64,000 nucleotides of DNA from Bacteroidota bacterium. Lineage in GTDB: Bacteria > Bacteroidota > Bacteroidia > Bacteroidales > VadinHA17. Shown here piece by piece: positions 1 through 7,270 of this stretch. Under the pieces are notes generated by a model that ran no database searches, had not been told where the DNA came from, and was given only the letters and a program-made list of their open reading frames with translations. A program made the translations under genes and the position numbers. Numbering within the stretch: position 1 is the stretch's first letter; the number at the start of each line of letters is the position of its first letter. The stretch spans positions 1 through 64,000 of the forward strand of contig JAKPDL010000182.1 of the NCBI GenBank assembly GCA_029552825.1. The letters are read 5' to 3'.

Positions 1-168
1 TACGAAAGGAGAAGCGATAAGACGGGAGAGATTTTTAAAGCGTCAGAGGAACAGGGGTTTTTACTATTCATTAAGGCAAAAATGAAAAAGCCGGCCTGTC
101 ATCCCGAGTACTCGGGACGGGTTCGAGTCCCGTCCGAACCGCAAGATAGGGGTATTTTGAAAATTTGA
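1..168 (+). CDS. 3' end of an unidentified reading frame running through the tRNA-like segment
   Basis: Frame 1 is open from the first base of the window to a TGA at 166-168, giving a 55-residue tail that begins YERRSDKTGE and ends RGILKI. The upstream part lies outside the window. The last third is encoded by the tRNA-Asp-like remnant at 90-143, so if the gene is real its C-terminus was acquired from, or grew into, a tRNA sequence. I do not recognise the family. The open frame is short enough to be chance. Confidence 0.3.
   Translation, partial: YERRSDKTGEIFKASEEQGFLLFIKAKMKKPACHPEYSGRVRVPSEPQDRGILKI
90..143 (+). tRNA. 3' remnant of a tRNA-Asp(GTC) gene, 5' half missing
   Basis: Bases 90-101 read like the 5' anticodon stem and anticodon loop of tRNA-Asp (GCCGGCCTGTCA, anticodon GTC). 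Bases 118-143 read like an intact T arm (GGTTCGAGTCC) followed by the 3' acceptor strand CCGAACC and a GCA end. The matching 5' acceptor strand (GGTTCGG) and the D arm are absent upstream. The 3' anticodon stem and variable loop are replaced by a perfect 16-base palindrome at 102-117. It therefore cannot fold as a normal tRNA and is best read as a pseudogene or as the scar of an element that used tRNA-Asp as its attachment site. Confidence 0.6.
102..117. repeat. Perfect 16-base palindrome inside the tRNA-Asp remnant
   Basis: TCCCGAGTACTCGGGA reads identically on both strands and sits exactly where the 3' anticodon stem and variable loop should be. It could be a recombination core, a repeat insertion, or a recognition site. 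Confidence 0.7.
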
Positions 169-169
169 G

Positions 170-202
170 GCAATATCATTCTGTCAATGATGTTGCTTTT
201 TT
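170..202 (+). terminator. Rho-independent terminator after the tRNA remnant
   Basis: GCAATATCATT (170-180) pairs with AATGATGTTGC (186-196) through one G-T pair around the loop CTGTC, and six T residues follow at 197-202. It would end transcription of whatever lies to the left and insulates the GH2 gene. Confidence 0.75.
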
Positions 203-431
203 AATTTTCAACATTTACTTTTAATTCAGCAGAAGAAATTCCTGTTATTCTATTTAAATTAGGACAAAATAAATTTAAACATATGTAACCGGGTAATATA
301 CTTTTTTTACTTTTATAGATATGTTTTGCAGAGGCCAGACATGTGACCTCGAGAGGATGTAAAAATGTAATAAATATTATTTGATTATGTTTATTTTAAA
401 AATTTTGTTTGACAATAATTGATACAAAATC
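203..431. other. Non-coding leader of the GH2 gene
   Basis: AT-rich stretch between the terminator at 202 and the start codon at 432. I see no ORF, no clear TAnnTTTG box and no repeat in it. It must hold the promoter of the GH2 gene. Confidence 0.5.
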
Positions 432-3074
432 ATGAAAACAAAACGTGAAATAGGTTTGATTTTCTTCATTTCGGGCTTTTTGATGATAATAACCTCATGC
501 GGCAGAAGCCCGCAGAATATGATTACTGAAATAGTTCTCTCCGATAAATGGACTCTGGCTCCCGACAGCCTTCATGGAGCTGAAGGCAAAGCAATCACAC
601 AAAATGATTTTGCTTCATCAGCATGGATACCGGTAAAAATGCCGGCTACAGTTCTTGGCGCTCTTGCAGATGCTGGTATATATAAGGATCTATATTTTGG
701 TAAGAATCTGGAAGCGGTGCCACGTAAACAATTCAGGCAACCATGGTGGTACAGGACTGAATTTGATATAACCGATAGCGCTGATTATCCGGTAAACAGA
801 CTCCGTTTTGAAGGAATAAATTATTATGCAAATATCTGGATAAACGGACAGCTTGTTGCGTCAGCCGACTCCATAAAAGGAGCATTCAGGACTTTTGATA
901 TTGATATAAGCCCGTTTGTCCATAATGGAAAAAATATTCTCGCCGTTCAGGTATTTCCTCCCAAACCAGGTGATTACTACATGGGATTTGTTGACTGGAC
1001 ACCCCGCCCACCTGACGAAAATATGGGCTTGTTCCGGCCCGTGATACTGCGAAGGAGCGGCAAAGTTTCTATCAATAATGTCAGCATTCAATCAAGAATA
1101 GATACCAAAACCCTGTCGGAAGCATTCCTTACTGTGGAAGCAGAAGTGATAAATCACTCAGCAGGCAAAATAAAAGCTTTTGTTTCAGGTGAAATTAATG
1201 GTGCACTATTTCAGAAGAAGGTCAGGCTGGGACCCGGTGAAAAACAAAAAGTCCTTTTTACTGCCGATAGATATAAAGTACTGCACATAAAAAACCCGAG
1301 GCTATGGTGGCCTTACCAGTATGGAGAGCCTGCCCTCTATACAGCATCTTTTGGTTGTTTTTCGGGAAACAAACAGATCGACTATCAAAGGGTAACCTTT
1401 GGCATACGGCAGGTTGAAGATTTTATTAATGAATTCGGCAACCGAGCCTATAAAATAAACGGTAAATATATACAAATCAGGGGTGGAGGTTGGACTGACG
1501 ATTTATTGCTACGCGAAGACACAGCAAAACTGGAGGCGCAGGTTCGTTATACCCGGTTGATGAATCTAAATACCATTCGTCTTGAAGGTTTCTGGGGAAG
1601 CAGCCATGCTCTATACGACCTATGCGACCGGTACGGTATACTGCTCATGGCCGGATGGAGCTGCCAGTGGGAATGGCAAGAGTATATTGGAGGAAAACCA
1701 TGTGACGAATTTGGCGCTGTTAAATCGCCCGAAGATATTGACCTTGTTTCGCGCATGATGCATGACCAGGTAACTATGTTCAGAAACCACCCGAGTATTT
1801 TTGTATGGGTGTTTGGAAGCGATAAACTTCCACGGCCTGAGCTTGAAAAAAGGTATATTGACGATTTGAAAAACACGGATCCTACAAGACCAACCCTGAG
1901 TGCCTGCTCGAGACGTACCAGCGAAGTCTCGGGACCAACAGGAGTAAAAATGGAAGGACCCTATGACTATGTCACACCCAACTACTGGTATGTGGATTCC
2001 CTTCATGGAGGTGCCTACGGATTCAATACCGAAACAGGTCCCGGGCCTCAGATTCCACCGATTGAAACACTGCAGAAAATGTTTCCACAGGATAAAATTT
2101 GGCCTGTAAATGATTACTGGGATTACCATTGCGGAAGAAACGAATTTAATACCATAAACCGTTATCGTCATGCAATGGATATGCGTTATGGTTCCTCCCG
2201 TAATCTGGAAGAATTCTTGAAGAAAGCCCAACTTATGAATTATGAAGCCATTAGGCCAATGTTTGAAGCTTTTGCGGTTAACAAGGCAAAGGCTACTGGA
2301 ATTATCCAGTGGATGCTCAATGCCGCATGGCCAAAACTTTACTGGCAGCTTTACGATTACTATCTCATGCCTAATGGTGCATTTTTTGGTACCGGAAAAG
2401 CTTGTGAACCCCTGCATGCTGTTTATAATTACGGAGATCATTGCATTTACCTTTCGAACGACATGTATCAACCAAGGGAAAATCTTAAACTCACAATTCA
2501 GGCTATTGACATGGAAGGCAACTTCCTCGTAAATGATTCAGTTACTACTGAAATACAGGAATATAGCTCAAAGAAAGTGTACGATATGCCGGCTTTTAAT
2601 CCAGACACAAAAGTTTATTTTCTGAATCTCAGGCTTACTGAAAATGCCAATTCACTTATCAGCGAAAACTTTTACTGGTTATCTTCAAAAGAAGATGTTC
2701 TGGATGAGAAAAAATCAGAATGGTTTGTTACACCTAATTCATCATATGCTGATTTTACAGCTCTGAACCACATGCCGTCTGCCACCCTTGAAGTAACGGC
2801 CAGTAAATCAGAAAATGATGACCTGTCTACAATTAATATAACCCTGAAAAATCCTTCTTCGGTTGTGGCATTTTTTGTTGAGATGAAGTTAAAAAACCAT
2901 GCTAACGGCGATCTGGTGCTTCCTGTTTATTGGTCCGATAATTATGTATCCCTACTCCCGGGCAAAAGTAAAAATATAACAGTTCAGTTTAACAACAGCT
3001 CACTAAAAGGAGGTAAACCCATTATTGAGGTGTCAGGCTGGAATATTCCAAAATTTATTATTGAATCACTTTAG
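432..3074 (+). CDS. GH2 exo-beta-D-glucosaminidase-like lipoprotein
   Basis: 880-residue glycoside hydrolase of family 2. The N-terminus is a lipoprotein signal (IITSC, Cys23), so the enzyme is probably anchored in the envelope. The order is sugar-binding jelly roll (about 35-210), immunoglobulin-like domain (to about 330), TIM barrel (about 340-640) and C-terminal beta domains. Two motifs point to the CsxA/GlmA exo-chitosanase subgroup rather than to beta-galactosidases. The acid/base position reads GSD (Asp464) instead of the usual NE pair, and the nucleophile lies in FNTETGPGPQ (Glu534). The segment WTPRPPDENMGLFRP near 190-204 is also typical. Expected action is removal of glucosamine from the non-reducing end of chitosan oligosaccharides. 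The gene stands alone, with no SusC/SusD or chitosanase nearby. A mannosidase-like activity cannot be excluded. Confidence 0.85.
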   Translation: MKTKREIGLIFFISGFLMIITSCGRSPQNMITEIVLSDKWTLAPDSLHGAEGKAITQNDFASSAWIPVKMPATVLGALADAGIYKDLYFGKNLEAVPRKQFRQPWWYRTEFDITDSADYPVNRLRFEGINYYANIWINGQLVASADSIKGAFRTFDIDISPFVHNGKNILAVQVFPPKPGDYYMGFVDWTPRPPDENMGLFRPVILRRSGKVSINNVSIQSRIDTKTLSEAFLTVEAEVINHSAGKIKAFVSGEINGALFQKKVRLGPGEKQKVLFTADRYKVLHIKNPRLWWPYQYGEPALYTASFGCFSGNKQIDYQRVTFGIRQVEDFINEFGNRAYKINGKYIQIRGGGWTDDLLLREDTAKLEAQVRYTRLMNLNTIRLEGFWGSSHALYDLCDRYGILLMAGWSCQWEWQEYIGGKPCDEFGAVKSPEDIDLVSRMMHDQVTMFRNHPSIFVWVFGSDKLPRPELEKRYIDDLKNTDPTRPTLSACSRRTSEVSGPTGVKMEGPYDYVTPNYWYVDSLHGGAYGFNTETGPGPQIPPIETLQKMFPQDKIWPVNDYWDYHCGRNEFNTINRYRHAMDMRYGSSRNLEEFLKKAQLMNYEAIRPMFEAFAVNKAKATGIIQWMLNAAWPKLYWQLYDYYLMPNGAFFGTGKACEPLHAVYNYGDHCIYLSNDMYQPRENLKLTIQAIDMEGNFLVNDSVTTEIQEYSSKKVYDMPAFNPDTKVYFLNLRLTENANSLISENFYWLSSKEDVLDEKKSEWFVTPNSSYADFTALNHMPSATLEVTASKSENDDLSTINITLKNPSSVVAFFVEMKLKNHANGDLVLPVYWSDNYVSLLPGKSKNITVQFNNSSLKGGKPIIEVSGWNIPKFIIESL

Positions 3075-3497
3075 TTAAGAAAAGAAACATATTTATTGTT
3101 ATTCTGGTACTGGTCATTTTTTTACAATTTCATTTCTGACCAATATTCTTGGCCTATAATACAAGCATAGATTTATATTAGTAAAACTGACCGACATTTT
3201 TGGCCTTCGAACCGAAATGCTGTTCCTTTACCTACCCTCGGATATTTTTCAGAATCGGAATCTTGACTAAACCATTTGTAAATAATGCAACGATTGATTT
3301 AAACCCGAAAAGCCTTTTTTATCCTCGAAAAAAAACTAAACAGTATATTATGCAGGTTGTTTCGCATTGAAACTATTTTAAAGGTCAACTTATTACATGA
3401 ATAGAACATCAGGAAATTTGTTATTTAAAATGAAAGAAAATGTTACGTAAGCAAACTATTGGTAGTATCGTAAAAACCAGAGCTATGACCGGAAAAC
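3075..3497. other. Non-coding stretch with a two-copy imperfect repeat
   Basis: 423 bases downstream of the GH2 gene without a supportable ORF. The only structure I see is the pair of 20-base direct repeats at 3136-3155 and 3187-3206. It may be decayed coding sequence or the 3' region between convergent genes. Confidence 0.5.
3136..3206. repeat. Imperfect 20-base direct repeat, two copies
   Basis: CTGACCAATATTCTTGGCCT at 3136-3155 and CTGACCGACATTTTTGGCCT at 3187-3206 match at 17 of 20 bases and start 51 bases apart. No further copy is obvious nearby. Confidence 0.55.
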
Positions 3498-3677
3498 TTA
3501 TTTCTGAACTTTGGGCTTAGGATGAATGTACAAAACATCCTCCTTCATCTGAACCTTCTTCTGCCTTTCCTTGCACTTTGAAATGTAAACTCCAGAAAAA
3601 ATAAACAATACCAGAAATACCAGAATTTTAAATGGCAGACTCCTGATTAATTCAAGTATGAACCAGTCTTTTTTCAT
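3498..3677 (-). CDS. Small single-pass membrane protein, unknown
   Basis: A 59-residue frame starting at ATG (3677) and ending TAA (3498). It has a short polar N-terminus (MKKDWFILE), one strongly hydrophobic segment at about 17-33 (FKILVFLVLFIFSGVYI), and a lysine-rich tail with no further membrane segment. The layout of one helix with a basic cytoplasmic tail is protein-like and unlikely from random AT-rich DNA. It faces the same way as rsmD, about 180 bases downstream of the rsmD stop. I do not recognise a family. It could be chance, but the composition argues for a real gene. Confidence 0.5.
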   Translation of the reverse strand: MKKDWFILELIRSLPFKILVFLVLFIFSGVYISKCKERQKKVQMKEDVLYIHPKPKVQK

Positions 3678-3859
3678 ATCCAGCCTGAAACTGATTTATA
3701 CAAAGACCCAATAACTTTACCAAAAGTTGCCTCTGACAACTAACATCCTGAAGCTCTGACCCTGAGAAGGCATATCAAAATTAATAAATTAAAATTAAAA
3801 TAAAAAACCTGGAGTTATTTTTAGTCAGTAAGTTAATTGTTCCAGGAATTCAAAGTATG

Positions 3860-4408
3860 TTATTCCAGTATTGGTGGTTTTCGGAAAAAGGTAAAATTAA
3901 CTCTTCCATATTTTCTATGCTCGTAAAAAAAAGGATGATCATTGAATTTAATATTGCCTGGATGCTCAATTATCAGAAAACCATCTACTTTCAGAATATT
4001 GCTTTCGAACACCATGTCGGGAATATCCCTGAGCCACGGTAAGTCATATGGCGGGTCTGCAAATATTATGTTGTATTTGTGCTTACAAATCTTTAAAAAA
4101 TCCCTGACATCAAGCCTCAAAGGCTTTATGTTTTCAATTTTAAGAGCTCTAATATTCTGTCTGATAAAAGATATGTTATAACGGTCATATTCAACCAGAT
4201 GAACCATCTTTGTTCCCCTCGAGACGAACTCAAAGCTTATGCTTCCTGTACCCGAGAAAAGATCAAGTACATCAACTTTTTCAAAATCAATCCTGTTCGA
4301 AAGAATATCAAACAAGCCTTCACGGGCAAAGTCTGTGGTGGGCCTTGCCCTTATATTATCAGGTAACTCAATATGCCTGCCTTTATATTTTCCGCTTATT
4401 ATTCGCAA
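3860..4408 (-). CDS. rsmD: 16S rRNA (guanine(966)-N2)-methyltransferase RsmD
   Basis: 182 residues, the normal length for RsmD, which methylates G966 of 16S rRNA using S-adenosylmethionine during 30S assembly. The SAM-binding loop is LDLFSGTGS (49-56) and the catalytic motif IV is DPPY (118-121). The N-terminus MRIISGKYKGR is the family signature and starts at a TTG codon; no ATG exists at a suitable place. The start overlaps the end of the DUF3822 gene by 10 bases (4399-4408), implying translational coupling. The DUF3822-rsmD pairing is, as far as I recall, common in Bacteroidota. Confidence 0.93.
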   Translation of the reverse strand: MRIISGKYKGRHIELPDNIRARPTTDFAREGLFDILSNRIDFEKVDVLDLFSGTGSISFEFVSRGTKMVHLVEYDRYNISFIRQNIRALKIENIKPLRLDVRDFLKICKHKYNIIFADPPYDLPWLRDIPDMVFESNILKVDGFLIIEHPGNIKFNDHPFFYEHRKYGRVNFTFFRKPPILE

Positions 4409-5241
4409 CTTACTATACTGAATAAATTAATAAATCTGTGCAAGGGTATATCATTAAAGACATGACTGAATGAAAAATTTCCTGCTGGCACAACGAAATT
4501 TATATTTTTGATATACAACGACATAGTCGAATTAAGATCATCATATCTTTCTGTTACACCGCTTAGATTTACAGTTGTGTCACCTTGAATTCCAAGTGTT
4601 TTAAACACATTCAGGGCAAAATACATAATATCCGAAATGTTCCTGTAAGTGAATGCATTAAGATATTGCAGTTTTAATTCGCGGAATATTGCAAGATTGA
4701 AAAAATCATTTTCAATATGAAGATGAATATAGTGACCTGTCTGAGATTTCATGGCATGGACCATCTGGTTGAAAAGTGGGCGAAGATGGTGATAAGGAAA
4801 AACATCTGGGAAGAAGCTTATAGTTGTATCATATAATGGCTTTGAAACACTGAATATCAGATATGAGTCATTTTCAGGTAGTTTGTTTGCAATAATTACC
4901 CTGTTCTCCTGTTCTCCATGATTGAAATAGAAATATTCATCTCTTTTTGCCGGATCATACAATGGCGAGGGTACAAGAGTGAACTCGGCAGAAGGCATTA
5001 CCAGAAACTTTTTATTGTACTTTCTTTCAAGAAAATCATCCCCAAAAATAATTTCTGAAATTTGTTCATGGTTAAACCTGTTATTTTCTTCAGGAGTATA
5101 TGACCTTAGTAAAATAAACCTGTTTCTGAAAGTGTCTGCAATACAATATGATAGCTCTTCATGGCTTGCCTGGAGCGACAGTATATAATTGCCTGTAGAG
5201 TTTATGTCGAGAGTCTCATCAAATACTTCAAGTAACGGCAT
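4399..5241 (-). CDS. DUF3822 family protein
   Basis: Roughly 280 residues. The open frame extends to a TTG at 5256, but the ATG at 5241 (MPLLEVFDETLD) is the better start. The protein resembles the DUF3822 family of Bacteroidota: LQASHEELSYCIAD near the N-terminus and a C-terminal half that looks like the ASKHA-type fold (NLSGV, YDDLNSTMSLYIKNI). No signal peptide or membrane segment is visible, so it is probably cytoplasmic. Function is unknown. The overlap with rsmD suggests joint expression and perhaps a link with ribosome assembly, though the pairing could be mere operon history. Confidence 0.8.
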   Translation of the reverse strand: MPLLEVFDETLDINSTGNYILSLQASHEELSYCIADTFRNRFILLRSYTPEENNRFNHEQISEIIFGDDFLERKYNKKFLVMPSAEFTLVPSPLYDPAKRDEYFYFNHGEQENRVIIANKLPENDSYLIFSVSKPLYDTTISFFPDVFPYHHLRPLFNQMVHAMKSQTGHYIHLHIENDFFNLAIFRELKLQYLNAFTYRNISDIMYFALNVFKTLGIQGDTTVNLSGVTERYDDLNSTMSLYIKNINFVVPAGNFSFSHVFNDIPLHRFINLFSIVSCE

Positions 5242-5397
5242 AACTTTCTTTATCAATACTTTGTGTTTTCCATGTGCCCTTTGTGTTCTCTGTGGCCAAA
5301 CTTCAAAAAGCCGGTGGCCTTGTTAACTACAAGAGGTTATACAAATATAAATTAAAGAATGATTATGTTTACAAAACAATAAATTATCCTGCAGCTG

Positions 5398-6816
5398 ATG
5401 CGTGAGAATCTGATATACAATCATTTATTAAAGCATCTCAATAATATTCCTACTGACGACCAGTCAGCGGCGATGAAAAAGATTGCCTCTTTTCTCTGCG
5501 ACAGCAACCAGGATATCATATTTCTATTGACAGGTTATGCAGGAACTGGAAAGACGACACTCATAAGTTCAATTGTAAAAACCCTGGAACTTCTGAGGAT
5601 GAGGACAATACTGCTGGCTCCTACCGGCAGGGCAGCAAAGGTGCTCTCATCAATAACTGGTTGTCAGGCATTCACTATCCATAAGAAAATATACCGACAG
5701 AAATCATCAAAAGATGGTATCGGGCAATTTGTCCTTGACAGAAACCTTACAAAAGACACACTTTTTATTGTCGATGAGGCATCGATGGTATCGAACAATC
5801 CATCAGAGCTATCGATATTTGGGAGCGGAAGGCTGCTGGAGGACCTTATAGAATATGTGTACTCAGGCGTCAATTGCAGGTTAATGCTTGTGGGAGACAC
5901 TGCACAGCTGCCTCCTGTGGGCTCGGAAATAAGCCCTGCACTCGATCCTGAACAATTAAAGGAATTTGGTTTTAATGTTATAACCGCAGAACTTCGCCAG
6001 GTACTAAGACAGAATGAAAAATCTGGCATACTGATGAATGCTACAAAAATAAGAGAACAAATAGAATCGGGTGATCTCTCCAGACCTGCAATTGATTGTG
6101 TCAATTTTAAAGATATAGTGAGACTTTCGGGAAATGACCTCATTGATGAAATCAACTCTGCATACGATAAATGCGGCCTGGATGGGACAATAATTGTTGT
6201 AAACTCAAATAAGCTGGCAAACAAATACAACCAGGGAATAAGAAGCAGAATTTTCTTCAGGGAGGAGGAAATTAGCCCGGGAGATATAATTATGGTAGTG
6301 AAAAACAACTATTCTCTTGCTGATGAAGAAGATCCTTACAGGTTTATTGCCAATGGAGATATTGCTGAAGTACTGAGAGTAAGCAAATATGAGGAAAGGT
6401 ATGGATTCAGATTCGCTTTGATGTCGTTAAGATTTCCCGATTACAGCATGGAAGTGGATGCAAAAGTCATGCTCGATGTTCTTCATCTCGATTCTCCTGC
6501 ATTGCCTGCCGAAAAGAGCAGCGAGCTGTTTAATGCCATTCTCCAGGATTATCATAATATTAAAAACAAGCGAAAGCAGTATGAGGCAATCCGCGAAGAT
6601 CCATATTTTAATGCATTGCAGATTAAATTCGCATATGCTGTAACATGCCACAAAGCTCAGGGAGGCCAGTGGGAGAGGGTCTTCATTGATCAGGGTTTAT
6701 TTAACAAGACTGAGATAACATTAGATTACCTTCGCTGGCTCTATACTGCACTTACAAGAGCCACCGGTAAACTCTATCTGGTAAATTTCAGCGAAGATTT
6801 CTTCTTGCCCTGCTGA
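5398..6816 (+). CDS. RecD-like ATP-dependent DNA helicase
   Basis: 472-residue SF1B helicase of the RecD/TraA type. Walker A is GYAGTGKT (46-53), motif Ia is APTGRAAKVL, Walker B is VDEAS (125-129), motif III is LVGDTAQLPPVGS, and the C-terminal UvrD_C_2 part holds YAVTCHKAQGGQW (motif V region) and YTALTRAT (motif VI). It lacks the N-terminal extension of RecD2 and there is no recB or recC nearby, so it probably acts alone as a 5'-3' helicase in repair or replication restart. It is transcribed divergently from DUF3822-rsmD across 156 bases. Confidence 0.88.
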   Translation: MRENLIYNHLLKHLNNIPTDDQSAAMKKIASFLCDSNQDIIFLLTGYAGTGKTTLISSIVKTLELLRMRTILLAPTGRAAKVLSSITGCQAFTIHKKIYRQKSSKDGIGQFVLDRNLTKDTLFIVDEASMVSNNPSELSIFGSGRLLEDLIEYVYSGVNCRLMLVGDTAQLPPVGSEISPALDPEQLKEFGFNVITAELRQVLRQNEKSGILMNATKIREQIESGDLSRPAIDCVNFKDIVRLSGNDLIDEINSAYDKCGLDGTIIVVNSNKLANKYNQGIRSRIFFREEEISPGDIIMVVKNNYSLADEEDPYRFIANGDIAEVLRVSKYEERYGFRFALMSLRFPDYSMEVDAKVMLDVLHLDSPALPAEKSSELFNAILQDYHNIKNKRKQYEAIREDPYFNALQIKFAYAVTCHKAQGGQWERVFIDQGLFNKTEITLDYLRWLYTALTRATGKLYLVNFSEDFFLPC

Positions 6817-6850
6817 ATTTATTTAATTTCAACAAATTGTAAGATGATGT

Positions 6851-7267
6851 TTATTCCCCTATGATTTTAACCAGTACCCTTTTGCTCCGTTTCCCGTCAA
6901 ATTCTCCATAGAATATCTGCTCCCATGGCCCGAAATCTAACCTGCCATTGGTTACTGCTACAACTACCTCACGACCCATAACCTGACGTTTAAGGTGAGC
7001 ATCGGCATTGTCTTCATAACCATTATGCCTATACTGGCTGTATGGCTTTTCCGGAGCCAGTTTTTCAAGCCATACCTCGAAATCATGATGCAATCCGCTC
7101 TCATCATCGTTGATGAAAACGCTTGCCGTAATATGCATTGCATTTACCAGGCACAATCCTTCCTTAATTCCGCTTTCGGCAAGACATTTTTCCACTTCCC
7201 CCGTAATATTGATAAAAGCCCTGCGGGTAGGGGTGTTAAACCATAATTCCTTTCTGTAAGATTTCAT
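6851..7267 (-). CDS. YjbQ family (UPF0047) protein
   Basis: 138 residues, full family length. The family beta-barrel signature is present: an HITASV segment around residue 46, a [13 protein letters not shown] segment with paired His and Asp, and the C-terminal [18 protein letters not shown]. YjbQ proteins have been described as having weak thiamine-phosphate synthase activity; the true role is open. The gene lies 3 bases downstream of the phosphohexomutase stop on the same strand, so it is probably the last gene of the ugd-rfb-pgm run, and it converges with the helicase gene across 34 bases. Confidence 0.88.
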   Translation of the reverse strand: MKSYRKELWFNTPTRRAFINITGEVEKCLAESGIKEGLCLVNAMHITASVFINDDESGLHHDFEVWLEKLAPEKPYSQYRHNGYEDNADAHLKRQVMGREVVVAVTNGRLDFGPWEQIFYGEFDGKRSKRVLVKIIGE

Positions 7268-7270
7268 ATT

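Noticed and set aside
1620-2471. Long antisense frame (283 codons) inside the GH2 gene
   Set aside because: It lies wholly within a well-supported gene with family motifs, has no recognisable domain, and its composition follows the codon structure of the sense strand.
5664-6308. Antisense frame (214 codons) in the RecD-like helicase gene
   Set aside because: It covers conserved helicase motifs on the other strand and has a serine/threonine-rich, unstructured translation typical of a shadow frame.
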